DNA from: Variovorax paradoxus
Lineage (GTDB): Bacteria; Pseudomonadota; Gammaproteobacteria; Burkholderiales; Burkholderiaceae_C
Assembly: GCF_022009635.1 (NCBI RefSeq)
Contig: NZ_CP091716.1
Coordinates: forward strand, 2,557,001 to 2,621,000
Reading direction: 5' to 3'
Length of the DNA: 64,000 bases
The translations under genes and the position numbers were made by a program. The notes under the pieces were generated by a model that searched no databases, had not been told where the DNA came from, and saw only the letters and a program-made list of their open reading frames with translations. Below are positions 46,244 through 56,300 of the stretch, piece by piece; position 1 is the stretch's first letter, and every line of letters begins with the position of its first letter.

Positions 46244-46975
46244 TCAGGCCCGAAACCGATAGCCCGTGCCTCTGACAGTGTGCAGCGGCAGTGAAATGCC
46301 CGCCGCGAGCGCCTTGCGCCGAAGCCGGCTGATCACCACGTCCACGCGCTGGAGGTCGAAATGCTCGAGGTCGCCGCCAAGCGCGACCGCGAGCTCCACA
46401 CGGTCGACAGGCTTGTCCCGCCGCTTGAACAGGCACCCCACGATGGCTCGCTCGGACATGGTCAGGCGCAGCATCCGGTCGCCCGGATCGCAGAGGATCC
46501 AGTCGTCCTCCTTGAGCTCCCAGCGTCCCGTGCCCCTGGGCGCTTCAGACTGCGGCTGTGCAGGATGGGCACCGCGCTCGGAGGCCTTGATGCGCCGATG
46601 GATGGCCTGCAGCGACGCGGCAAGCTCTTCGGCGTGTACCGGCTTCACGAAGTAGGCATCCGCGCCGTCACGCAGGCCGCGCACCCGATCGCTGAGTTCG
46701 TGGCGTGCGGTTGCGAACACGATTCCCACGTTGCTGGCCGAGCGCAGGTGCTGGGCAATTGAAAAACCGTTCTCGTCCGGCAGCCCGATGTCGATGACCA
46801 CGATGTCGCAGCGGCGGACCGCATAGGCCCGGTAAAACGCCGACGCCGTCGAAAACCCGTGGGCTTCGACGCCCATCTGGTTGAGGTTGTATACGAGCGC
46901 TTCCTGAAGGTCTTCTTCGTCTTCGATCAGGTAGACGACTATTTTTTCACTGCTGTCGGTTTTCGTAATGTTCAT
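46244..46975 (-). CDS. OmpR-family response regulator
   Basis: A 243-residue regulator. The receiver (about 11-122) has the acidic pair in IEDEEDLQEA, the phospho-acceptor Asp62 in VVIDIGLPDENG, Thr89 and Lys111, so it looks active. The winged helix (about 150-243) ends in LHTVRGTGYRFRA, and the recognition part is RVDVVISRLRRKALAAG. It is encoded divergently from the sensor kinase gene, with 59 bp between them, which suggests a cognate pair and a shared promoter region. Its likely targets are the adhesin genes downstream. Confidence 0.9.
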   Translation of the reverse strand: MNITKTDSSEKIVVYLIEDEEDLQEALVYNLNQMGVEAHGFSTASAFYRAYAVRRCDIVVIDIGLPDENGFSIAQHLRSASNVGIVFATARHELSDRVRGLRDGADAYFVKPVHAEELAASLQAIHRRIKASERGAHPAQPQSEAPRGTGRWELKEDDWILCDPGDRMLRLTMSERAIVGCLFKRRDKPVDRVELAVALGGDLEHFDLQRVDVVISRLRRKALAAGISLPLHTVRGTGYRFRA

Positions 46976-47034
46976 GGTGCATATTCCTGCGGCCTCGGCG
47001 CAAGCCTGGACGACGAGCCGGAAGAATCATTGGA

Positions 47035-48966
47035 ATGAAAAAGAATCGCTGCCTGTATTTGATATTTGGACTGATCCTCTGGCTTTCATGCCAGGCCGCG
47101 GGAGCGATGGTTCTCAAGAAGGGGCAGGGGGATGACGGTCCGATTTCGTTGGCAAAGGAGGTGGAGGTGTTCCGGGATCCTTCCGGAAAGGTCACCATGA
47201 ACGATATCGTCTCCAATCCGGATAAATACAGCTTCGTGCGTGAAGATATTCGTTCGTTCGAGAGATATTCCGACGATACCTTGTGGATCCGGGTTTCGCT
47301 GCAGCAGGAAATCGGCACGCCGATCGACTGGGTCATGCAGATATTTCCAGGCTGGATCGACGAAGTCGAAATGTACTGCGTCTATCCGGATGGAAAAATA
47401 TCGACCAACAAGATGGGCGATCAGCATTCGTTTTCCGAGAGGGATATTCAATCCAGCATCATGGCATTTCCATTGATCGTGGATTCGGCATCGAGAATCC
47501 ATTATTTTAGGGTGAAAACACACGGATTGACGATTCTCGATCTAAATCTTTGGCAAAAATCGAGATTCGAAAAAGTGGAGCTGAAGAGAAGCCTTTTCTT
47601 TTCCGCGTTTACAGGGGCAATCGCCGTCATGGTGCTTATGAACCTGATTTTCTGGAAATGGACCAAGGATGGGGATTTTTTCATATATTCCCTGTTTCTG
47701 GTGATCATGCTGGGCGCCGTATTCGCGGTGCAGGGATATTCCAGTTCCTTGTTCTTTCCGGATAACCCGGTGTATGCGGATCGCTTCGTGGACGCGACCA
47801 CCTGTGCACTCATGTCAATTGCCGCGATATTCGTGTGCCGATTTTTCAATTACAGGGACTATTCGGCATGGGCCGCCAGATTCATGTATCTGGCAGCGGC
47901 AGTTTTTTTCCTGGCAGTTATTCTTTCCATGCTCGGTGTGATCGAAAATTCGATCAAATGGCTGCTTTATCTGGAAATTTTTGTAGGCATCTTCAATACC
48001 GTATTTGTTGGCTGGGTGATTTTCCGCAGGAAGGCCTTTTATCAGCTGCTTGCTGCTTTCATTTTTTTCGTGGTGAATTCCTCATGGCTTTTCTATTCCA
48101 TGGTCCTGCTGGGCGTCGTGAGGCTGGAGCAGTCTTTTGTTACGGAGTCGCTGATACAGTTCACTCAATTGGCAAATTTGACAATACTCAATATTGCCGT
48201 GGTCAGCCGTTCCAGGCAGTCTGAATTGAGAGTGAGGGCCGAGAGAAAACGGGCATTCAATTCGATGAAAGTCGCGAAGATCGCATTGGAAGAGCGGGTC
48301 CGTCAGCGTGAATTTGTCGCAATACTTTCACACGAATTTCGCACCCCCCTCGCCATCATCGATGCCGTGGCGCAAGCACTCGGGTTATCGCCCTCGGGAC
48401 ATGACGAGCGTGTGAAACGCAGTGTCGAAAAAATCCGCAAAGCGACCCGCCGGCTGACCACCCTGGTCGAGAACATCCTGCTGGATGATGCGCTGGAGGC
48501 AGGTGCGCGTTCAACCTCCCGCAGCTTCGACCTGTGGTGCGCGATTGAAAACGTTCGCAACGTCGGGCTGCCCGACGAACATGCACGCTTGAATGTCAGC
48601 GCACCGCAGCGCCCGGTCATTTTCGAAGGCGATCAGGAGAAGATCGAAATGGCAATTCGAAATCTGCTTCTGAACGCCATCAAATATTCACCAACCGATT
48701 CGATGGTGGATGTTCAGTGTGAAGTCAGCTCGAATTTTTTCAATGTGACGGTTTCGAATAAAGGAAACCCAATTCCGGAATCCGAAAGAGGCGAGTTGTT
48801 CGAGCGTTATTTCAGAGGAGGCAACTCTTCGCTGGTGCCAGGTTCCGGACTCGGCCTTCACATTTCGCGAACGATCATGCGTCGGCACGGAGGCGACGTC
48901 GTACTGGTTTCCAGCAATGGAACCGGTACGGTGTTTCGCCTCACACTCCCGCTGCTGTCACAGTAG
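47035..48966 (+). CDS. 7TMR-DISM sensor histidine kinase
   Basis: A 643-residue kinase. The signal peptide (1-23) is followed by an extracytoplasmic 7TMR-DISMED2-like domain (about 30-180), seven helices (about 195-400), a HisKA domain with SHEFRTPL (His433) and a HATPase domain with NLLLNAIKYSP and GSGLGLHISRTIMRRHGG. The G1 box is weak: SNKGNPIPES replaces the usual DxGxG. The first 1,250 bases are clearly poorer in GC than the surroundings, while the kinase core is GC-rich. Such sensors often detect carbohydrates or small metabolites. It is divergent from an OmpR-type regulator. Confidence 0.88.
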   Translation: MKKNRCLYLIFGLILWLSCQAAGAMVLKKGQGDDGPISLAKEVEVFRDPSGKVTMNDIVSNPDKYSFVREDIRSFERYSDDTLWIRVSLQQEIGTPIDWVMQIFPGWIDEVEMYCVYPDGKISTNKMGDQHSFSERDIQSSIMAFPLIVDSASRIHYFRVKTHGLTILDLNLWQKSRFEKVELKRSLFFSAFTGAIAVMVLMNLIFWKWTKDGDFFIYSLFLVIMLGAVFAVQGYSSSLFFPDNPVYADRFVDATTCALMSIAAIFVCRFFNYRDYSAWAARFMYLAAAVFFLAVILSMLGVIENSIKWLLYLEIFVGIFNTVFVGWVIFRRKAFYQLLAAFIFFVVNSSWLFYSMVLLGVVRLEQSFVTESLIQFTQLANLTILNIAVVSRSRQSELRVRAERKRAFNSMKVAKIALEERVRQREFVAILSHEFRTPLAIIDAVAQALGLSPSGHDERVKRSVEKIRKATRRLTTLVENILLDDALEAGARSTSRSFDLWCAIENVRNVGLPDEHARLNVSAPQRPVIFEGDQEKIEMAIRNLLLNAIKYSPTDSMVDVQCEVSSNFFNVTVSNKGNPIPESERGELFERYFRGGNSSLVPGSGLGLHISRTIMRRHGGDVVLVSSNGTGTVFRLTLPLLSQ

Positions 48967-48975
48967 TGCGCACGT

Positions 48976-49225
48976 TAATGGTGCATTCCTTCGCGTGGCG
49001 TGCTTGCGTAAAACTATAGTGTGAAATACTTCACGAAAAATGTGAGATTTCGCGCTGCCATTCTCTGACATTAATCCCGGATCATTACTGTCAAGTGAAA
49101 TTTGCTCGGGAGGGGCCTGCACAATAATGGTGCACTCCTTGCGCCGAGATTGTTATTCTCTCTCCGGCCTTCTTGTAAATAAGAATTGTGCCGAGATGAC
49201 CCGGACATTTCTTAATGACATTAAT
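48976..49225. repeat. two spaced copies of a TAATGGTGCA ... TGACATTAAT motif pair
   Basis: TAATGGTGCA occurs at 48976-48985 and 49125-49134, each followed by YTCCTT; TGACATTAAT occurs at 49066-49075 and 49216-49225. The two motifs are 90 and 91 bases apart in the two copies, although the sequence between them is not similar. This suggests two binding units of the same regulator. Confidence 0.45.
49020..49035. promoter_or_regulatory. CRP/FNR-like palindrome
   Basis: TGTGA (49020-49024), six bases, then TCACG (49031-49035): 9 of 10 bases of the CRP consensus TGTGA-N6-TCACA. A possible site for a CRP/Vfr-type regulator; no such gene is in the window. Confidence 0.4.
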
Positions 49226-49244
49226 TGCAATGGCATGTCATTAA
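49212..49244. repeat. perfect 10-bp inverted repeat
   Basis: TTAATGACAT (49212-49221) and ATGTCATTAA (49235-49244), spacer 13 bases. The arms contain the TGACATTAAT motif that is also found 150 bp upstream. A candidate dimer operator 100 bp before the next gene. Confidence 0.5.
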
Positions 49245-49307
49245 TCGCTGCCGTCGCAAACAGATACATTCCGCTGCCCGAACGGTCATAGTGGAGTGCA
49301 GCGACAG

Positions 49308-49341
49308 CCTCTCTTGACGTTCATCTTTGAACTTTGAGAGG
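49308..49341 (+). promoter_or_regulatory. leader hairpin covering the ribosome binding site
   Basis: CCTCTC (49308-49313) can pair with GAGAGG (49336-49341), which is the ribosome binding site 5 bp before the ATG at 49347. An inner stem GTTCA/TGAAC (49319-49323 and 49328-49332) with loop TCTT stabilises it. Translation could be blocked until the hairpin opens. Confidence 0.5.
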
Positions 49342-49346
49342 TTGGA

Positions 49347-50339
49347 ATGATTTCCCCAGAGTCGTGTAGCCGCTCCTTGCGCCTGGAAGCACGGAGCGAC
49401 GTCCGTGACATCGTGCAGGCGCCAAGAGTGAAAGAGGGAGGCGGACGCCTCGTCGAGACCGGGGCACACCCTGCTTTGTTTCCCCCGTCCAGCGCAATCC
49501 ATTCCGGTCATGCGCAACTGCCAGATACCGCAGAGATGCCCTCTTCTGGTGCGGTTGGTGGAGCGAGCACCGCTCCGAGGGGCGTGCCTGGCGCAGCGGG
49601 CCTGTTCTCGGGCGAGCTGCAATTGCCTCTCGTCGCCCTCGACGATTCGAGCGTCAGTTGCCCTGCCTTGCGAAAGAGCGTCGATCGGCTGGGTTGTGCG
49701 TCTGTCGCATTTGAAACGCTCAGCGATCTCATGAATGCACTCCAGGCGGGTGACCGCTTCGGGCTGTTGCTTCTTAATCTCCCCGCGGACGTGAATATCA
49801 ATTGGGTGAAAGCCATTCGCGGCTTGACCAGTGCACCGGTATTGTTTGCGGTCAATGAAAGCAAGGCTGCCTGGCAATTGAGGGCTGGTGGGAAGCTTCA
49901 CGGCGAAAGCAATTTCGACTTTGTTTTTCCTCCTTTTGACAGTGCCGAAATAAGACTGAGAGTGCGAAATCTGATGAGTCGAAGCGCCTCGATCAGATGC
50001 GCAGCTACCGGCAATGGAGTTCTGGCTTTCAAGAGCTACCGATTTCAGCTCGACGAGCGAAAGGTCTTTTACGAAGACCGGGAAGTGAGCTTGCAGCGGC
50101 GCGAATACGATCTGGCGTTGAATTTTTTCAAAAACATAGATTTCCCTTTGGCCAGGGGAAATCTGAATTTTCTTCTCCGGCGCGAATTTTCGGATTCACG
50201 TTCTCGCGTGCTGGACGTGTATGTCGCAAAAATCAGAAAAAAACTGCGAATCGAACCATCGAATGGCCTGATTCTGAAGGCGGTGTTTGGATACGGATAC
50301 GAATTGCGTACCGCCTTTTCGAAAGAAATTATTGGCTGA
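49347..50339 (+). CDS. regulator with degenerate receiver and OmpR-type winged helix
   Basis: A 330-residue protein. The first 90 residues are of low complexity with no recognised domain. Residues 92-210 resemble a receiver: the acidic pair is kept (VALDDSS, 99-100), but the expected phospho-Asp is Asn144 in LLLLNLPAD, and the usual Lys of the KPF block is Pro195 (FVFPPFD). The C-terminus (225-325) is an OmpR-type DNA-binding domain (SLQRREYDLALNFFKN, RVLDVYVAKIRKKLRI, GYGYEL). It is probably a phosphorylation-independent regulator of the adhesin gene, which starts 55 bp downstream. The low GC content sets it apart from the rest of the window. Confidence 0.8.
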   Translation: MISPESCSRSLRLEARSDVRDIVQAPRVKEGGGRLVETGAHPALFPPSSAIHSGHAQLPDTAEMPSSGAVGGASTAPRGVPGAAGLFSGELQLPLVALDDSSVSCPALRKSVDRLGCASVAFETLSDLMNALQAGDRFGLLLLNLPADVNINWVKAIRGLTSAPVLFAVNESKAAWQLRAGGKLHGESNFDFVFPPFDSAEIRLRVRNLMSRSASIRCAATGNGVLAFKSYRFQLDERKVFYEDREVSLQRREYDLALNFFKNIDFPLARGNLNFLLRREFSDSRSRVLDVYVAKIRKKLRIEPSNGLILKAVFGYGYELRTAFSKEIIG

Positions 50340-50394
50340 AGGAAATTTCCATCTGCGCGCGGTTGGGCATTGATTGATCTTGGTATTTGGGGGA

Positions 50395-53300
50395 ATGATT
50401 TTGTTGCACGTTGTAGTCAAGCGCAGTGGAGAGGGCACTCGAGTCTCTGCAAATGAGGTATCGCTGAAAGAAGCCTCGATCGTTCGGGTCGACTTGCCGA
50501 AACAACAGGTCAAGGGCATGCGCCGTGTCGGCACCGACCTGGTCATCACTGCCGTTTCCGGCGAGATCGTCACTGTCCGCGGCTTCTTCTCGCCATTCGA
50601 TGGGAACAAGAGCGATCTGGTGCTGGATGAGGGGCAAGGCGGTTCGTGGTTCGCCGGGCTCAGCCAGGAGCATGGCGAATTGGCCGTCAGCTACTCGGAA
50701 ATCGATTCCATCGAACCTCTGATGATGCCCAAGGCATCCGATTTCGGTGTGTGGCCCTGGCTGCTTGGCGGCGGCCTGCTTGCTGGTGCGGGCGGTGGTG
50801 GCGGCGGGGGAGGGGGCGGGGGCGGAGGATCGCCGCTGCCATTTCTTGCACCACCACAGGCCTCGCCGACGCCTATCGACCGGACGCAGCCGGCCAAGCC
50901 CTCCATCAATCCGACCAACGGTGGATTGATCTCCGGTATGGCGGAGCCCGGTACCTTGGTCACCGTTATCAGCGGCACCGGCACACCGATCGGCAGCGCG
51001 ACCGCTGCACCCAGCGGCACCTACGCCATCCGCCCGACCACGCCAGTGCCAGACAGTACGGTGCTTCGTGTCGTTTCGACGAATCCAGCCGGCGGCACCA
51101 GTTCCGAGGCCGTGACCACCGTGGACAACAAGGCGCCCCTGGCGCCGAGCGTCGACCCGACCAATGGCAGCCCGATCGCCGGCACGGCGGAAGCCGGTGC
51201 ACTTATCACGATCAGGGACGGCGCGGGCAATGTCATCGGCAGTGCCACCGCCGCAACCAACGGCACTTACAGCGTCACGCCGGTGAGCATTCCTGCGGAT
51301 GGCACGGTGCTCCGTGTTGTCGCCACCGATGCGGCGGGCAATGTCAGCCAGGCCGCGACGACCACGGTCGACAGCAAGCCGCCTGTCGCGCCGATCGTCA
51401 ATCCGACCAGTGGCAGTGCGATCTCGGGTATGGCGGAGGCCGGCGCGCTGGTCACGATCAAGGACAGCAATGGCAACATCATCGGCAGCACCACTGCTGC
51501 GAGCAATGGCTCCTATGGTGTCGTCCTGGCGACCGTTCCCGCCGACGGCCGCGAGTTGCGTGTCGTTGCCATCGACCGTGCCGGCAACGCCAGCCCCGAA
51601 ACCAGAATCACGGTCGACAGCAAGCCGCCTCTTGCGCCGACGGTCGATCCGACCAACGGCAGTTCGATCACCGGCACGGCGGAAGCCGATGCGGTCGTCA
51701 CGATCAAGGATGGCGCGGGCAACGTCATCGGCAGTGCCACCGCCGGGAGCAATGGCGCGTACCGCATCACTCCCGCTACCAAGCTCGTGGACGGCGCCGA
51801 TCTGCGCATCGCCGCCACCGACCGCGCCGGCAATGCCAGCCCGGAGGGCAGGGTAACGGTCGACAGCAAACCGCCCATCGCACCAACGGTCGAGCCGACC
51901 AACGGCAGTTCGATCACGGGCACGGCGGAAGGCGGTGCCCTGGTCCTGGTGAAAGACAGTTCAGGCAGCGTCATCGGCAGCGCCACCGCCTTGGCGGACG
52001 GCAAGTACAGCGTCCTTCCGGCAACCCCGCCGGAAGACGGCTCCGATCTGCGCGTTTCTGCCACCGACCGTGCCGGCAACACCGGCCCGGAGGCCAAGAT
52101 AAGGGTCGACAGCAAGGCGCCGACTGCACCAACGGTCCATCTGACCAACGGCAGTTCGATCACGGGGGCGGCCGAAGCCGGCACCACGGTCATGGTCAAG
52201 GACGGTTCGAACAACATCATCGGCAGCACGACCGCCACGGCCGATGGCTTGTACAGCATGAGCCCTGCCACCGTTCCGGCGGACGGCACCGAACTGCGTG
52301 TCACGGCCATCGACCGTGCCGGCAACGTCAGTCCTGAAACCAGGGGCAGGGTGGATGGGCACTTGCTCGATACGCCCACCGTCAAACCGACCAACGGCAG
52401 TTCGATCACCGGCACGGCCGGAGCGGGGGCCCTGGTCACGATCAAGGACAACGCAGGAGCCGTCATCGGCAGCGCGACCGTCGCGCCCGACGGCACGTAC
52501 AGCGTCACGCCGGTGATCAGCCCGGCGCATGACACCGAACTGAGCGTCGTCGCCTCCGACCCCGCGGGCAAGACCAGCCCCGAAGCCCGAGTCAAGGTCG
52601 ACAGCAAACCGCCTGTCGCACCCACGATCGTCCCGACCAACGGCAGTTCGATCACAGGCATCGCAGAGGGCGGCACCCTGGTCGCCATCAAGGATGGGCT
52701 GGGCAAGCTCATCGGCAGTACGACCGCCGCGGCGGACGGTTCCTACACCGTCACCCCGTCGACCGTTATGGCCGACGGAACGGTGCTGCATGCGGTCGCG
52801 ACCGACCAGGCCGGCAACGTCGGCCTCGAGGCCACGGCAACAGTCGACAGCAAGCCACCCGCGGCGCCGACGATCAACCCGACCAACGGTCGCTCGATCG
52901 CGGGCACTGCGGAAGCCGACGCACTGGTCGTGATCAAAGACGGCTCGGGCAAGGTGGTCGGCAGCACGACGGTCGCATCCGACGGCACATACGGCATGAC
53001 TCCTGCGACTGCTCTGGCAGACGGCATGGTGCTGCATGCCGTTGCGACCGATCGGGCTGGCAACGCCGGCTCTGAAGCGACTGCAATCGTAGACAGCCAA
53101 AAGCCCTTCGCGCCCACCGTCAACCCGACCAACGGAAATTCGTTCACGGGTACCGCCGAGGTCGGCTCGCTCATCACGATCAAGGATGGTGCGGGCACGA
53201 TCATCGGCAGCGCGACCACTGCAGCCGATGGCTGGTACAACGTCACCCCGGTGACTCCGCCCGCGGATGGCGTCGAGTTGAGCGTCGTCGCCACCGATCG

Positions 53301-56300
53301 CGCCGGCAATGCCAGCCCCGAAATCAGGACCACCGTCGACAGCAAGGCGCCCGTCGCACCAACAGCCAACCCGACCAACGGAAGCTTGATCACCGGGACG
53401 GCTGAAGTAGGCACCCGGGTCACGATCAAAGATGGCACGGGCGCCGTCATCGGGAGCGAGACCGTTGCAGACGATGGCAAGTACAGCATCACGCCGGCGA
53501 CAAGGCCGGCGGATGGCACAGAGCTGCGCGTGGTCGCCACCGACCGTGCCGGCAACGCCAGCCTCGAAGCCAGGGTGACGGTCGACAGCAAGTCGCCGAA
53601 CGAGCCGACGGTCCATCCGACGAACGGAAAGCTGATCACCGGTACAGCCGAAGCCGGCGCCTTGGTCACGATCAAGGACGGCCCGGGCAATGTCATCGGC
53701 AGCGCGACCGCCGCGAACGACGGCGCGTACAGCATCGCTCCCGCCGCCACGCTGGCAGATGGCTTCGAACTGCGCGTGGTTGCAACCGACCGTGCGGGCA
53801 ACGCCAGCCTTGAAATCAAGGCCATCGTCGATGGCAATGCGCCCTTTGCACCGTCGGTCGATCCGACCGACGGCAGTCTGATCACAGGCACGGCCGAAGC
53901 CAACGTGCTCGTCACGATCAAGGACGGCACCGGCGCTGTCATCGGCAGTGCTACCGCTGGAACCGATGGAGCCTACGGCATCACGCCAACTACCAAGCCG
54001 GCAGATGGAGCGCAGCTGCGCGTCGTTGCCTCCGACCCTGCTGGCAATGCAAGCCTCGAGACCAGGGTCACGGTCGACGGCATGGCGCCCGCCGCACCAA
54101 CCGCCGACCCGACCAACGGAAGCTTGATCACCGGGACGGCTGAAGTGGGCACCCGGGTCACGATCAAAGATGGCACGGGCGCCGTCATCGGCAGCGCGAC
54201 CGTGGCAGACGATGGCAAGTACAGCATCACGCCGGCGACAAGGCCGGCGGACGGCACCGAACTGCGCGTGGTCGCCACCGACCGCGCCGGCAACGCCAGC
54301 CTCGAAGTCAGGGTGAAGGTCGACAGCAAGTCGCCGAACGAGCCGACGGTCAATCCGACGAACGGCAAGCTGATCACAGGTACGGCGGAAGCCGGCACCC
54401 AGGTCGTGATCAAGGATGCCGCGGGCAACATTGTCGGCAGCGCCACGGTCAAGCCCGACGGCTCCTACAGCGTTGTCCCCGCCACGACGCCCGCGGACGG
54501 CACCGAGCTGCGTGTCGTCGTCACCGACCCCGCGGGCAATGTCAGCCTCGAGGCGAGGACCATCGTGGACGGCAAGGTCCTCGACATGCCCAAGGTCGAC
54601 CCCACGAACGGTCGTGCGATCACGGGGACGACCGAAGCCGGCGCCCTTGTCACGATCAAGGACAGCACCGGCGCCGTCATCGGCAGCGCCACCGCTGCAG
54701 CCGATGGCACCTACAGCATCAAGCCAGTCACCACGCCGGCAGACGGCACGCAGCTGAGCGTCGTCGCAACCGACGCAGCCGGCAATGCCAGTCCCGAGGC
54801 CAGGATCACGGTCGACGGCACCCCGCCTTCCGCGCCGACGGTCAACCCGACCAATGGCCATTCGATCACAGGCACGGCTGAGTTCGGCGCTCTGGTCACC
54901 ATCAGGGATGGCGCAAATGCCGTCATCGGCAGCGCCACTGCTGCGGCCGATGGCTCGTACAGCGTGACGCCGGCGATCAGGCCTGCAAACGGCGCCGAAC
55001 TGCGCATCGTGGCGACCGACCGCGCGGGCAATGCCAGCCTCGAGGCGAGAGTCACGGTCGACAGCGACCCGCCCTCGGCACCAAAGGTCAACCCGACCAA
55101 CGGCAATTCGATCGCAGGCACTGCCGAGGCCCACTCGGTCGTGACGATCAAGAACGGCGCCGGCGAAGTCGTCGGCAGCGCCACCGCGGCAGCCGATGGT
55201 TCGTACAGCATCACCCTGGTGACGGCTCCGACGAACGGCACCGAGCTGTATGTCGTTGCCACCGACCGTGTGGGTAACCCCAGCACCGAGACCCGGATCA
55301 CGGTCGACGGCACCCCGCCTTCCGCGCCGACCGTCAACCCGACGAATGGCTCCTCGATCACAGGCACGGCTGAGTTCGGCGCGCTGGTCACGGTCAAGGA
55401 CGGCGCGGGTGCTGTCATCGGCAGCGCCACGGCGGCGACCGATGGCACGTACAGCATCACGCCGACGACCCCGCCGGCCAACGGCACCGAACTGCTGGTT
55501 GTCGCTACCGACAGTGCCGGTAACGCCAGCACTGAAGCCAAGTTCAAGGTGGACGACAAGTCGCCCGTTGCACCGACGGTCAACCCGACGAACGGCAGCG
55601 CAATCACGGGCTTCGCCGAAGACGGCGCTCTGGTCACGATCAAGGACGGCGCAGGCGCCACTATCGGCAGCGCTACTGCTGCGCTGGATGGCACGTACAG
55701 CATCACCCCGGCGACCGCGCCGGCGGACGGCGCCGAACTGCGCGTGGTTGCAACCGACCGCGCCGGCAATGCCAGCCCCGAGGTCAAGGTCACGGTCGAC
55801 AGCAAGCCGCCGGCGGCACCAGTGGTCAACCCGACCAACGGCAGCGTGATCAACGGTACGGCGGAAGTCGGTGCCCTGGTCACGATCAAGGACGGTTCCG
55901 GTGCCACCATCGGCAGCGCGATTACCGCAGCCGATGGCACTTACCGTGTCGTACCCGCGACTGCGCCCGCAGACGGCGCCCAGCTTCGCGTCATTGCCAC
56001 CGACCACGCCGGCAACACCAGCCTGGAAGCCGCGGCAACCGTGGACAGCAATCCGCCCCCTACACCCACGGTCAATCTGACCAGGGGCCACTCGATCACG
56101 GGCACGGCCGAAGCCGGCACCTTGGTCACGATCAAAGACGGCCTGGGCAACGCCGTCGGCAGTGCGACCGTCGGGGTCGACGGGGCGTACACCATCACCC
56201 CGGCAGCCACGCTGACGGACGGCACGGTACTGCATGTCGTCGCCGTCGATCGCGCCGGCAACACCAGCCTCGAAGCCCGCACCACGGTCGATGGCACGCC

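Larger units (their letters stand above)
48967..49346. other. 380-bp low-GC regulatory gap
   Basis: No gene is seen on either strand; an antisense frame overlapping its end is judged a shadow. It lies between the sensor kinase and the pseudo-receiver regulator. It contains the repeated motifs TAATGGTGCA and TGACATTAAT, a CRP-like dyad, a perfect inverted repeat and a hairpin covering the ribosome binding site; each is listed separately. Confidence 0.6.

Noticed and set aside
49221..49901. 226-codon minus-strand frame across the low-GC gap and the pseudo-receiver gene
   Set aside because: No domain, no signal peptide, and it overlaps a well-supported gene; the gap part holds regulatory motifs.
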